A DNA stretch of 64,000 nucleotides, taken from Microbacterium wangchenii (GTDB lineage: Bacteria > Actinomycetota > Actinomycetes > Actinomycetales > Microbacteriaceae). Position 1 is the stretch's first letter. Every line of letters starts with the position of its first letter. Under the pieces are notes generated by a model that saw only the letters and a list, made by a program, of their open reading frames with translations, did no database searches and was not told the origin of the DNA. The stretch is from positions 682,001-746,000 of the forward strand of contig NZ_CP038266.1 of NCBI RefSeq assembly GCF_004564355.1, given 5' to 3'. Both the position numbers and the translations under genes were made by a program. Positions 18,015-25,779 of the stretch are shown one piece after another.

Positions 18015-19559
18015 TCAGTACGCTCCTGTCCCGCGCAGCATGACCTTCGCCGTGCGGACGATGATCATGAGGTCGGTCATGACCGACCAGTTCTCGACGT
18101 AGTGGAGGTCGAGCCGCACGCTCTCCTCCCACGACAGGTCGCTGCGTCCGCTGACCTGCCAGAGCCCCGTGATGCCGGGCTTGATGTAGAGCCGGCGGAA
18201 GACGGGTTCGTCGTAACCGCCCAGTTCGCTGGGCAGCGGCGGCCGGGGCCCGACCACGCTCATGTCGCCGCGCAGGACGTTCCAGAACTGCGGCAGCTCG
18301 TCGAGCGAGTATTTGCGCAGGATGGCGCCGACGCGGGTGACCCGCGGATCGTGGCGGAGCTTGAACAGCGGGCCGGCGCCGTCGCTTCCCGCCGCGAGGC
18401 CGGCGACCTCGCTCTCGGCGGACGCACGCATGGTGCGGAATTTGACCATGTCGAATTCACGGCCGTCCTGGCCGACGCGGCGCTGGCGGAAGAAGACGCC
18501 GCCGGGTGAATCGAGCGCGATCAGCAGCGCCAGCAGGGGCGTGACCAGGCCGATCGGGATGAGCGCGACAGCGGCCAGGCCGATGTCCAGGGCCCGCTTG
18601 AACGCGTGACGTGCGCCGTCGAACGTCGGGATGCGCACCGAGATCAGCGGCAGCCCCACCACCTGACGCAGCGAGATGCGGGGACCGGCGACATCCGTGA
18701 GCCGGCTGGAGAGGACCAGGTCGGCCGCGGTGCCCTCGAGCTGCCAGCCCAGGCTCCGGATGGCGTCCGGATCGTCGAGGTGGCTGGCGACGATGATGGT
18801 GTCCGCGCCGAGGTCGCGCGCCACGCGCGCCGCCGCATCCGGAGTGCCGAACGAGCGGTACGAGCGGGCGCGCACGGTGAGTTCGGCACCGGAATCGCCC
18901 TCCAGGGCGGTGCCGACGACGTCGAATCCGCACTGCTCGTCGCGCTGCAGCGTCCCGATGACGTGCGCGACGTCGGGGCGGCGGCCCACCACGATCGCAC
19001 GGGAGACGTACCGGCCCGCGCGGCGCTGGGCCACGAGCCAGTGGCGCCAGCGCCAGCGTGCGACCAGGAGGCCGAGCAGGCCGATGGGCAGGGCGATGAC
19101 GAGCTGACTGCGCAGCCCCTGCCACTGGAAGACGATGAAGGCGATCGCGATGATGCCGAAGGCGAGGCCGGTGGCGTGCGCGACGCGCTTGTACTCGGTG
19201 CTGCCGGCCCCGGTGATGCGGGGCTGGCGGCTCTGGAAGGCGGCGAGCATGAGCAGCCACACGAGGGCTGTGGCCAGTGGGATGCGGGCGGGGATCCACG
19301 GATCCTGCGCGAGCGAGCCGGGCGCGAGGGTCGCCAGCTGCAGCAGCGACGCCGCGCACGTGCTGACGGCGACGACGATCGAATCGGTGACGGTCAGGCG
19401 TACGCGGTACGCCCGCTCCCACAGCAGCCGGCGTTCCAGCGACGGGATGGCCCGCGGACCGACGCCCAGAGCCGGCCCGGCCGGGCGGGCGACGGTGAAG
19501 TCGGCCGCGTCGACGGCGGGCAGCGAAAGGCCCGGCGCGGCGATGTCGACGGCGGTCAT
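18015..19559 (-). CDS. Polyprenyl glycosylphosphotransferase (EPS priming enzyme)
   Basis: 514 residues. Four to five N-terminal transmembrane helices, a central Rossmann-like CoA-binding-3 region (VVGRRPDVAHVIG) and a C-terminal bacterial sugar transferase domain with FFRQRRVGQDGREFDMVKF, WNVLRGDMSVVGPRPPLPSE and TGLWQVSGRSDLSWEE. This is the WcaJ/CpsE/WbaP layout: it transfers a sugar-1-phosphate to undecaprenyl phosphate, the first step of EPS repeat assembly. The start is ATG 19559 with GAGG about nine bases upstream; longer upstream extension has no coding look. It heads the transcript that continues into the WecG-like gene. Confidence 0.94.
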   Translation of the reverse strand: MTAVDIAAPGLSLPAVDAADFTVARPAGPALGVGPRAIPSLERRLLWERAYRVRLTVTDSIVVAVSTCAASLLQLATLAPGSLAQDPWIPARIPLATALVWLLMLAAFQSRQPRITGAGSTEYKRVAHATGLAFGIIAIAFIVFQWQGLRSQLVIALPIGLLGLLVARWRWRHWLVAQRRAGRYVSRAIVVGRRPDVAHVIGTLQRDEQCGFDVVGTALEGDSGAELTVRARSYRSFGTPDAAARVARDLGADTIIVASHLDDPDAIRSLGWQLEGTAADLVLSSRLTDVAGPRISLRQVVGLPLISVRIPTFDGARHAFKRALDIGLAAVALIPIGLVTPLLALLIALDSPGGVFFRQRRVGQDGREFDMVKFRTMRASAESEVAGLAAGSDGAGPLFKLRHDPRVTRVGAILRKYSLDELPQFWNVLRGDMSVVGPRPPLPSELGGYDEPVFRRLYIKPGITGLWQVSGRSDLSWEESVRLDLHYVENWSVMTDLMIIVRTAKVMLRGTGAY

Positions 19560-19729
19560 GACCGCGTCCTCGAACGCTTCAGCGCCCGCGGTACGCGTCC
19601 CCGCGCACCGTCGATGATGCGCAGCCGCACACCTCCGACGGTGCGCGGGTACGCCAAATAACGTCTCCCCATGGACGTCGTCCCCAATTTCCCCAGTAAG
19701 CGGGCGTGATCCCGCTGAGTGCACCCGAG

Positions 19730-19764
19730 GTGACCCTGATCCCGACCCCAGATCGGGAGGTCAC
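19730..19764. other. Bulged inverted repeat in the divergent EPS intergenic region
   Basis: The 420-bp gap between the divergent genes starting at 19559 and 19980 contains GTGACC-ctga-TCCCGA-ccccaga-TCGGGA-GGTCAC, two nested 6-bp arms with a 4-nt bulge. A second small hairpin (AGCGGG/CCCGCT, 19699-19716) lies next to it. Both sit where the leader of the priming transferase mRNA would be. The rest of the gap holds no convincing ORF. Confidence 0.45.
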
Positions 19765-19907
19765 GCACTGCCGACCCCTCGGCTGTGCGTCCTCGACATC
19801 TTGCGATGCCTGGTGCGGGATGAATACAACCACAGGTTCGAGCTGCGCGGAAGTCCCCGTTCACCATCGGCGTGTCGGATGTGTTTCCGTTCTCGCCGGA
19901 TTCGCGC

Positions 19908-19913
19908 TACAGT
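19908..19913 (+). promoter_or_regulatory. Possible -10 box for the LPXTG/DUF4012 operon
   Basis: TACAGT lies about 70 bp upstream of the ATG at 19980; a weak TTTCCG -35-like element occurs at 19884-19889 with 18-bp spacing. Transcription from here would give a leader of about 60 nt ending in a strong GGGGAGGG ribosome binding site (19964-19971). Confidence 0.35.
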
Positions 19914-19979
19914 CTCGAACCTGCAGGCACTCCACTGGGGAGTTGAGAGTCTGCGAGCCTATTGGGGAGGGCAATCCGC

Positions 19980-20528
19980 ATGCGATCCATCGCAGCGGCC
20001 GTGTTCGTCGGGGTGCTTATGGGAGCACCCGTGACGGCCGGCGTCGCAACAGAGTCCAGATACACACCGGTCGACCCGTCGACCGCCACGCTGGCCGGCT
20101 CAGCCGTGGCCATGGAGTGCCGTTCCGGCGATCCGTGGCTCGACTACCGCGTGCAGCTGACGGCGGCCGACGACGAATCCGTCGCCGCCACGGCGTTGCT
20201 CGTCGTCGAGTCCGGAGGCCGCACCGAGACGGTGTCTCTGGGCGAGGTGACCGAGGGCACGACGTCGGGAGAGGTCCGTGTGCCAGCGGATGCGGCGGCA
20301 CTGGCCGCCGCCGATCCGTCCGCCAGCGCCACCATCCAGCTGGAGCCCTCCGGCGCACCCGCACTGCGGGTGCCGCTGGCCTCGAGCGCGTGCGCCATGG
20401 CCGCGCTTCCGGTGACGCTGCCGTTCACGGGGCTCGAGCCGTGGGTCCCGGCGCTCGGCGCGGTGGGAGTCGCCCTCCTGGCGGCTGGCATCGCTGTCTC
20501 GATGCTGCGTCGCCGACGCGAGAGCTGA
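19980..20528 (+). CDS. LPXTG-motif cell-wall-anchored protein
   Basis: 182 residues. A signal peptide (AAAVFVGVLMGAPVTAGVA) is followed by a short extracellular domain of about 115 residues, the sortase motif LPFTG at 147-151, a hydrophobic helix (about 154-175) and a basic tail RRRRES. This is a canonical sortase sorting signal, so the protein should be covalently attached to peptidoglycan. The ATG at 19980 follows GGGGAGGG with 8-9 nt spacing; an upstream TTG at 19962 overlaps that site and is less likely. It is followed after 5 bp by the DUF4012 gene. No known adhesin or enzyme domain is visible. Confidence 0.85.
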   Translation: MRSIAAAVFVGVLMGAPVTAGVATESRYTPVDPSTATLAGSAVAMECRSGDPWLDYRVQLTAADDESVAATALLVVESGGRTETVSLGEVTEGTTSGEVRVPADAAALAAADPSASATIQLEPSGAPALRVPLASSACAMAALPVTLPFTGLEPWVPALGAVGVALLAAGIAVSMLRRRRES

Positions 20529-20533
20529 CGGGC

Positions 20534-22288
20534 GTGGCATCCGTCGCCCTTCGGAGGCGGCGGCGGCGGACGCTCGTGCTCACGGGGTGCGGCGCGGCGG
20601 TGCTCGCCGTCGCCGCGACCGGATGGGTGGGTGTGCAGGCGTGGCAGGCGACCGAAGAGCTGGCCGCCGTCGTCCCGCTCGCCGACGAGCTCGGCTCCGC
20701 CGTCTCCGCGCGCGACTTCGACGCCGCCCGGGAGGTCTCCGTCCGCTTCCGGACGCACGCCGACCGCGCGCACGAGCTGACCACGGGAGCGCTGTGGCCC
20801 CTCTTCGAGGCCGTCCCCGGCCTCGGCCCGAACCTCACCGCCGTGCGCACCGTCTCGCAGCAGCTGGCCACGGTGGCCGGCTCCGTCGTGGACCCGGTGC
20901 TGGATGCCGCGGGCTCCCTCCAGGAGCGCCGCGACCCGCGCGCCCTCGCCGACGCGTCCGAACCTCTGGCGAAGGCCTCGGCGGCGATGCTCGCGGCGCG
21001 TGATGCCGTCGACGCCGTGGACGCCGACGCTCTCCTGCCGCCGCTGGCCGACGGCGTCACGCGCCTGCGCGGCGCCCTGGACGCCGGCGCCGGCGTCGTC
21101 GAGGGGTTCGCCCAGGCGGGCGCCGTGGCGCCGGGCCTGCTCGGCGCCGACGGCCCGCGCGAGATCCTCGTGATGCTGCAGAACACCGCCGAGGTGCGCA
21201 CCGGCGGCGGCATCACGGGCAGCTTCGTTCAGCTGCACGCCGAAGACGGCGGGCTCACCCTCGTGCGCCAGGCCGAATCGGGCGCGTTCGCACCGCGGGA
21301 TGCGGCCATCGCGCCGGTCCCGGATGCCGCCACGGCGCTGTACGGCGACGTGGTGGGACGCTTCGTGCAGAACGCCACGATGACCCCCGACTTCGCCGCA
21401 TCCGCCGGCCTCGCCTCGGCGTGGTGGCAGTCGGCGTACGGGGTGACCCCGGACGCCGTGGTCGCGATCGATCCGCTCGTCCTGCGTGCGCTCCTGGCCG
21501 CGCACGGGCCGGTGGCCCTGCCCGACGGCACGCAGCTGAGCGCCGACGACCTCGTGCACCGGCTGCTGGTCGAGCCGTATCTGCACCTGGACGCGGAAGG
21601 TCAGACCGCCTACCTGCAGCAGGTCACCGCGGCGGTGCTCCCGGCGCTGACCGCCGACGCCGACCCGCTGGCGTGGGCCCACGCGCTCGCGCCGGTGATC
21701 GCGGAGGGGCGGATCTCGGTGTGGAGCGCCGTGCCGGCCGAGCAGGACGCGCTGGCCGCGTCCGCGCTGGGCGGCCCCAGGGCGCGCCTGGAGGCGGCCG
21801 GCGACGACGCGTGGGCGGTGTACTTCAACGACGCCACGGGCGGGAAGATGGGCAGCTACCTCGGCGCGGCGGTCGAGGTCGAGGTCCGCGCGTGCGGCGA
21901 CGGCCCGGCGGAGGCCCTCGTGCGCGTCGAGCTGGCCAACACGGCGCCGGTCGACACCGTCTTCGACCTGCCGCTGAGCATGACCGGCGGCGGGCTGTGG
22001 GGGACGGCGGTGGGCGACATCGGCACCAACGTGACCGTCGCGGCGCCACCGGGCGCCGACCCGGCCGGGGTGACCGGGATGAAGGGCGCCGAGCCCGCGG
22101 CGCAGGCCCTCGACGGTACGCGCTCGGTCACCGCCGTCCGCGTGAACGTCTCGCCCGGTCAGGCCGAAACGGTGGAATTCCGTTTCCTGCTGTCCGGCGG
22201 CGCGGCGGTTCCGCCCGTCGTGCTGCACACTCCGATGCTCGAACCGGTTCCGGTGCGGGTGCTCGCCGCGCCGGCGTGCGACGGCTGA
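20534..22288 (+). CDS. DUF4012-domain membrane protein
   Basis: 584 residues from a GTG 5 bp after the upstream stop. A basic N-terminus and transmembrane helix (residues about 12-34) anchor a large extracytoplasmic DUF4012 region. Typical segments include AVPGLGPNLTAVRTV, the DUF4012 core ILVMLQNTAEVRTGGGITGSF and GVTPDAVVAIDPLVL. DUF4012 proteins occur in EPS and capsule loci of Actinobacteria and Chloroflexi; their function is unknown, though a role in attaching or shaping polymer at the wall has been proposed from context. Pairing with an LPXTG protein supports a cell-surface role. Confidence 0.88.
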   Translation: MASVALRRRRRRTLVLTGCGAAVLAVAATGWVGVQAWQATEELAAVVPLADELGSAVSARDFDAAREVSVRFRTHADRAHELTTGALWPLFEAVPGLGPNLTAVRTVSQQLATVAGSVVDPVLDAAGSLQERRDPRALADASEPLAKASAAMLAARDAVDAVDADALLPPLADGVTRLRGALDAGAGVVEGFAQAGAVAPGLLGADGPREILVMLQNTAEVRTGGGITGSFVQLHAEDGGLTLVRQAESGAFAPRDAAIAPVPDAATALYGDVVGRFVQNATMTPDFAASAGLASAWWQSAYGVTPDAVVAIDPLVLRALLAAHGPVALPDGTQLSADDLVHRLLVEPYLHLDAEGQTAYLQQVTAAVLPALTADADPLAWAHALAPVIAEGRISVWSAVPAEQDALAASALGGPRARLEAAGDDAWAVYFNDATGGKMGSYLGAAVEVEVRACGDGPAEALVRVELANTAPVDTVFDLPLSMTGGGLWGTAVGDIGTNVTVAAPPGADPAGVTGMKGAEPAAQALDGTRSVTAVRVNVSPGQAETVEFRFLLSGGAAVPPVVLHTPMLEPVPVRVLAAPACDG

Positions 22289-22298
22289 CCGCTGCGAG

Positions 22299-22349
22299 AT
22301 CGAACCCCGTGCACGGCCGGTGAGACGCCTGCCGCGCACAGGGTTCGAT
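22299..22349 (+). terminator. Hairpin terminator after the DUF4012 gene
   Basis: Arms ATCGAACCC (22299-22307) and GGGTTCGAT (22341-22349), extended by GTGC/GCAC beyond a single mismatch, begin 10 bp after the stop. No T-run follows. It is probably the 3' end of the EPS surface-protein transcript. Bases 22350-22545 beyond it contain no gene that I can support. Confidence 0.5.
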
Positions 22350-22545
22350 GCTGCGGGAGCGTTCTCCCCAGTCACTCCTCGCGCCGGCCGGACCGTGGCA
22401 GCGCCTCGCCCCGAGGCCCCTTCGCGACCACCGTTCGGTCGAGCTTTCACGATACAACCGCCCCCACGACTGCACCAGATACAAACCGGGACGGCTCGCC
22501 CGACACGCATGGCGAAGATCCCGTTTCGCTCCTGGTGCCGTGCAG

Positions 22546-22551
22546 TACACT
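22546..22551 (+). promoter_or_regulatory. Predicted -10 element upstream of the glmS leader
   Basis: TACACT matches an actinobacterial -10 box. A start about 7 bp downstream would place the 5' end of the RNA immediately before the long stem at 22560. No good -35 is seen (GTTTCG at 22523-22528). Confidence 0.4.
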
Positions 22552-22559
22552 GACCGTGC

Positions 22560-22639
22560 CTCCGATGCGGTTCCCGGGCTGTCCCCAGCAGTCTTGGTCG
22601 GGTCGTTTCCCCAAGCGATTCCGCGGGTCCGCATCGGAG
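22560..22639 (+). ncRNA. Candidate structured RNA: three-way junction in the glmS leader
   Basis: An 11-bp perfect arm pair (22560-22570 with 22629-22639) continues after a small internal loop with CCCG/CGGG (22573-22576 with 22624-22627). Inside, CTG/CAG closes a C-rich loop and CTTGG/CCAAG closes a G-rich loop, giving a compact three-helix junction; the two loops could pair through CCC/GGG. Further downstream lie GCGCCC/GGGCGC (22689-22710) and a 16-nt perfect palindrome (22722-22737). It does not match a glmS ribozyme, RNase P RNA or SRP RNA. It could be a cis-regulatory leader of glmS or a free small RNA. Confidence 0.45.
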
Positions 22640-22764
22640 CAGTGGGCCCTCTCCTGTCCCCAGTCCCACCGGTGGCTCGAGGGGGCCCGCGCCCTCCCAC
22701 CGACGGGCGCACGCGACGCCGCGACGCGGCCGCGTCGTCCGGAAGGCGTTCAGACTCCGCCGCT

Positions 22765-22770
22765 TAGGAT
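22765..22770 (+). promoter_or_regulatory. Proximal -10 box of glmS
   Basis: TAGGAT lies 8 nt before the glmS ATG. If used, the transcript would be leaderless or nearly so and would bypass the structured leader. GAGGGG is present but only 2 nt from the ATG, too close for a normal ribosome binding site. Confidence 0.4.
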
Positions 22771-22778
22771 GAGGGGTT

Positions 22779-24629
22779 ATGTGCGGAATCATCGGATATG
22801 TCGGCCCGAGACAGAGCCAGGACATCCTGATGTCGGGGCTGGCCCGACTGGAGTATCGGGGCTACGACTCGGCCGGCATCGCCGTCATCGACGGTGAGGG
22901 CGGCCTCGGCATGCGCAAGCGCGCGGGCAAGCTCGCGGTGCTGCGCGACGACCTCGTCGACCGGCCGATGCCGGACGGCACGACCGGCATCGGGCACACC
23001 CGGTGGGCGACCCACGGCGGCCCCACCGACGTCAACGCGCACCCGCACCTGGCCGACGACGGCAAGCTCGCCGTGATCCACAACGGCATCATCGAGAACT
23101 TCGCCGAGCTGAAGTCCGAACTCGTGGGGGAGGGGTTCTCCTTCCGCAGCGACACCGACACCGAGGTCGCCGCCGTCCTGCTCGGCCGCGAGTACGCCGC
23201 CACCGGCGACCTCGCGCAGGCCTTCCGCGCTGTCGTCGCGCGCCTGGAGGGCGCCTTCACGCTGCTGGCGATGCACCAGGACTCCCCTGGCGTGGTCGTC
23301 GGGGCTCGCCGCAACTCACCGCTGGTGATCGGCCTCGGCGACGGGGAGAACTTCCTCGGCTCCGACGTCGCCGCCTTCGTCGAGCACACGCGCAACGCCC
23401 TCGCGATCGGGCAGGACCAGATCGTCGTCATCACCCCCACGGGCGTCGAGGTCACCGACTTCGCCGGGTCCGTGGTGGAGGTCGAACCGTTCGAGGTGAC
23501 GTGGGATGCCGCGGCCGCCGAGAAGGGCGGCTGGTCCTCGTTCATGGCCAAGGAGGTCGCCGAAGAGCCCGAGGCGGTCGCCAAGACCCTCCTCGGCCGC
23601 ATCCACGAGGGCCGCGTGGAGATCCCCGAGCTGGACGGCATGGACGACCTGCTGCGAGGAATCGACCGCATCCTGGTGATCGCGTGCGGCACCGCCGCGT
23701 ACGCCGGCATGGTCGGAAAGTACGCCCTGGAGAGCTGGACCCGCGTGCCGGTCGATGTCGAACTCGCCCACGAGTTCCGCTACCGCGACCCGGTGCTCTC
23801 CCCGAACACGCTCGTGGTGTCGATCAGCCAGTCCGGCGAGACGATGGACACGCTGATGGCGGTCAAGTACGCCCGCGAGCAGGGCGCCAAGACGCTGTCG
23901 ATCTGCAACACGCAGGGCGCGACCATCCCGCGCGAGTCCGACGCCGTCGTGTACACCCACGCCGGCCCCGAGGTGGCCGTGGCCTCCACGAAGGCCTTCG
24001 TCGCGCAGATCACCGCGCTGTACCTGCTGGCCCTGCACGTCGCGCGCCTGCGCGGCACGCTCTCGGCCGAGCAGCTGGCCGACAACGTCGCCGAGCTCGA
24101 GGCGATCCCGGGCAAGATCGTGCGCGTGCTGGAGACCGAGCAGGAGCGCATCTCGCAGTTCGCGCACTGGATGGCCGACACGCGATCGGTCCTCTTCCTC
24201 GGCCGCCACGTCGGCTACCCCATCGCCATGGAGGGCGCGCTCAAGCTCAAGGAGCTCGCCTACATCCACGCCGAGGGCTTCGCCGCCGGCGAGCTCAAGC
24301 ACGGCCCGATCGCGCTCATCGAGGCCGGTCAGCCGGTCTTCGTGGTGGTGCCGTCTCCCCGCGGGAGCGGCGACATGCACCGCAAGGTGATCTCCAGCAT
24401 CGAGGAGATCCGCGCCCGCGGCGCGCGCGTCATCGCGATCGCCGAGGAGGGTGACGCCGCCGTGCTGCCCGTCGCCGACGAGGTGCTGCGCATCCCGCTG
24501 GCCGCGCCCATGTTCGAGCCGCTCCTGGCCGTCGTGCCGCTGCACATCTTCGCGATGGGCCTGGCCACGGCCAAGGGCCTGGACGTGGACCAGCCGCGGA
24601 ACCTCGCCAAGTCGGTGACGGTCGAGTAG
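22779..24629 (+). CDS. glmS: Glutamine--fructose-6-phosphate aminotransferase (isomerizing)
   Basis: 616 residues, the normal family length. It makes glucosamine-6-phosphate from fructose-6-phosphate and glutamine, the entry to UDP-GlcNAc and peptidoglycan. The N-terminal nucleophile Cys2 is present (MCGIIGYVG), with GHTRWATHG and the HPHL loop of the glutaminase domain (1-240). Two SIS domains follow, with the CGTAAYAG, SISQSGETMDT and GRHVGYPIAMEGALKLKE motifs, and the C-terminal DQPRNLAKSVTVE is canonical. It is monocistronic here: a hairpin and a convergent gene follow. In many relatives acpS and alr lie just downstream; here a 10-kb module intervenes. Confidence 0.98.
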   Translation: MCGIIGYVGPRQSQDILMSGLARLEYRGYDSAGIAVIDGEGGLGMRKRAGKLAVLRDDLVDRPMPDGTTGIGHTRWATHGGPTDVNAHPHLADDGKLAVIHNGIIENFAELKSELVGEGFSFRSDTDTEVAAVLLGREYAATGDLAQAFRAVVARLEGAFTLLAMHQDSPGVVVGARRNSPLVIGLGDGENFLGSDVAAFVEHTRNALAIGQDQIVVITPTGVEVTDFAGSVVEVEPFEVTWDAAAAEKGGWSSFMAKEVAEEPEAVAKTLLGRIHEGRVEIPELDGMDDLLRGIDRILVIACGTAAYAGMVGKYALESWTRVPVDVELAHEFRYRDPVLSPNTLVVSISQSGETMDTLMAVKYAREQGAKTLSICNTQGATIPRESDAVVYTHAGPEVAVASTKAFVAQITALYLLALHVARLRGTLSAEQLADNVAELEAIPGKIVRVLETEQERISQFAHWMADTRSVLFLGRHVGYPIAMEGALKLKELAYIHAEGFAAGELKHGPIALIEAGQPVFVVVPSPRGSGDMHRKVISSIEEIRARGARVIAIAEEGDAAVLPVADEVLRIPLAAPMFEPLLAVVPLHIFAMGLATAKGLDVDQPRNLAKSVTVE

Positions 24630-24649
24630 ACCGCGGGCGGAGTCCCGGC

Positions 24650-24672
24650 CGCGGGGGCGGAGCGCCCCCGCG
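24650..24672. terminator. Bidirectional GC-rich hairpin between glmS and capA-like gene
   Basis: CGCGGGGGCG and CGCCCCCGCG form a perfect 10-bp stem with a GAG loop, ending at the base before the convergent stop at 24673. The position between converging genes suggests a shared terminator, although no T-run is present. Confidence 0.55.
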
Positions 24673-25779
24673 TCAGGACACTCGGACCTCGTCCCCGTCC
24701 ACCGTGAAGGTGGTGTCGAGTCCGGCCGCGGACGAGGCGCCGCGGAGGTAGTCCACCACTTCGGCGAAGCGCGGGTCGTCGGGAGCGAGGATCTCGGGCA
24801 CGGCCATCCGATCGATCCACACCGGACGCAGGCGCACCCCCGACACGCCCCTCTCGTCGATGTCGCAGTCCACGATGATCGATTTGCGTGAATCCGGCGG
24901 GAAGTTGAACATCCCGCCGATGTCGGGCTCCCAGCCGGGGTGCAGGGACAGCAGGTGCCGGAATGATGGTCGCTGGGCGTGCTCCTCATCCATCGGCAGC
25001 TCGATCGCGAAATTGCCGAGGCTGTGGAAGATGGCCTTCCCGCGATACATCTCGACGCCTTTGAGGATGTGGGCGTGGTGGCCGATGACCAGGTCGGCGC
25101 CGGCGTCGATCGCCGCCCGCCCCGCCACGCGCTGGTAATCGGCGAGTTCGGCGTAGCTGAAGTGGATACCCCAGTGCGCCGACACGATGACGGCGTCCGC
25201 GATCTCCCGCGCGGCGCGGATGTCCGCCACCATGCCGCTGAGGTCGTCCGGATGGGGGAAGGTGTGCATCCGTGCCGGGGTGCCCGGCTGGTCCGGCTCG
25301 ATCGGCTCGTGCACCGTGAAGGCGCGGAGGGGGGCGACGCCCGGACGCTGCGCCGTGGCCCAGTAGTCGGCCGGGAGGATGCTGCAGTACGCCAGGATCG
25401 CGACGCGGATCCCGTCGGCCTCGGCGATCCGGATCCGGCGGGCTTCGGAGAGATCCCGCCCGACGCCGAGCGGTACCACGCTCGCCGCGTCGAGCGCGTC
25501 GATCGTGTCGAAGAAGCCCTCGGTCCCCCAATCGAGCGAGTGGTTGCTCGCCCAGCCGGCGTGGGTGAAGCCCGCGCGCCGGAAGGCCGCAGCGGCATCC
25601 GGGTGCGTCCGTGAGGTGTGCTTGGTCTGCGGGACGCGCTGCCCGCGTTGGGTGAGGGTCATCTCGAGCTGCATGAACGCGATGTCCGCCGCGCGCACGT
25701 GCGCGGCGACCTTCTCGAACAGACTGTCGACGTCGGGGCGCTCGGGCCCGACGTCGCCGACGGCGGTGAAACGGATCAT
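24673..25779 (-). CDS. CapA/PgsA-family calcineurin-like phosphoesterase
   Basis: 368 residues of the CapA family (metallophosphatase fold; the namesake acts in poly-gamma-glutamate synthesis). Visible motifs: FTAVGDVG at the N-terminus, ASNHSLDWG (the asparagine-histidine metal site), VIVSAHWGIHFSY and LVIGHHAHILKG, and FHSLGNFAIE. No signal peptide or transmembrane helix is seen, so unlike capsule CapA it is probably cytoplasmic and acts on a soluble substrate. Its ATG overlaps the stop of the MmgE/PrpD gene (ATGA), making it the last gene of the importer operon. The context suggests a catabolic accessory role rather than capsule formation. Confidence 0.85.
   Translation of the reverse strand: MIRFTAVGDVGPERPDVDSLFEKVAAHVRAADIAFMQLEMTLTQRGQRVPQTKHTSRTHPDAAAAFRRAGFTHAGWASNHSLDWGTEGFFDTIDALDAASVVPLGVGRDLSEARRIRIAEADGIRVAILAYCSILPADYWATAQRPGVAPLRAFTVHEPIEPDQPGTPARMHTFPHPDDLSGMVADIRAAREIADAVIVSAHWGIHFSYAELADYQRVAGRAAIDAGADLVIGHHAHILKGVEMYRGKAIFHSLGNFAIELPMDEEHAQRPSFRHLLSLHPGWEPDIGGMFNFPPDSRKSIIVDCDIDERGVSGVRLRPVWIDRMAVPEILAPDDPRFAEVVDYLRGASSAAGLDTTFTVDGDEVRVS

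Noticed and set aside
14899..19970. A shared TTGGGGA/TCCCCAA motif near several EPS gene starts (14899, 19681, 19935, 19962) and in the glmS leader
   Set aside because: At two of the sites it functions as a ribosome binding site, orientation is inconsistent, and a G-run is not surprising at this GC content.
22331..22360. GGGTTCGAT resembling a tRNA T-loop
   Set aside because: The flanking bases do not form a T-stem and no acceptor, D or anticodon arm is present; it is one arm of a terminator-like hairpin.
22560..22778. glmS ribozyme, RNase P RNA or SRP RNA
   Set aside because: The glmS ribozyme core, the RNase P GAGGAAAGTC motif and the SRP GGAAGCAGC loop are all absent.
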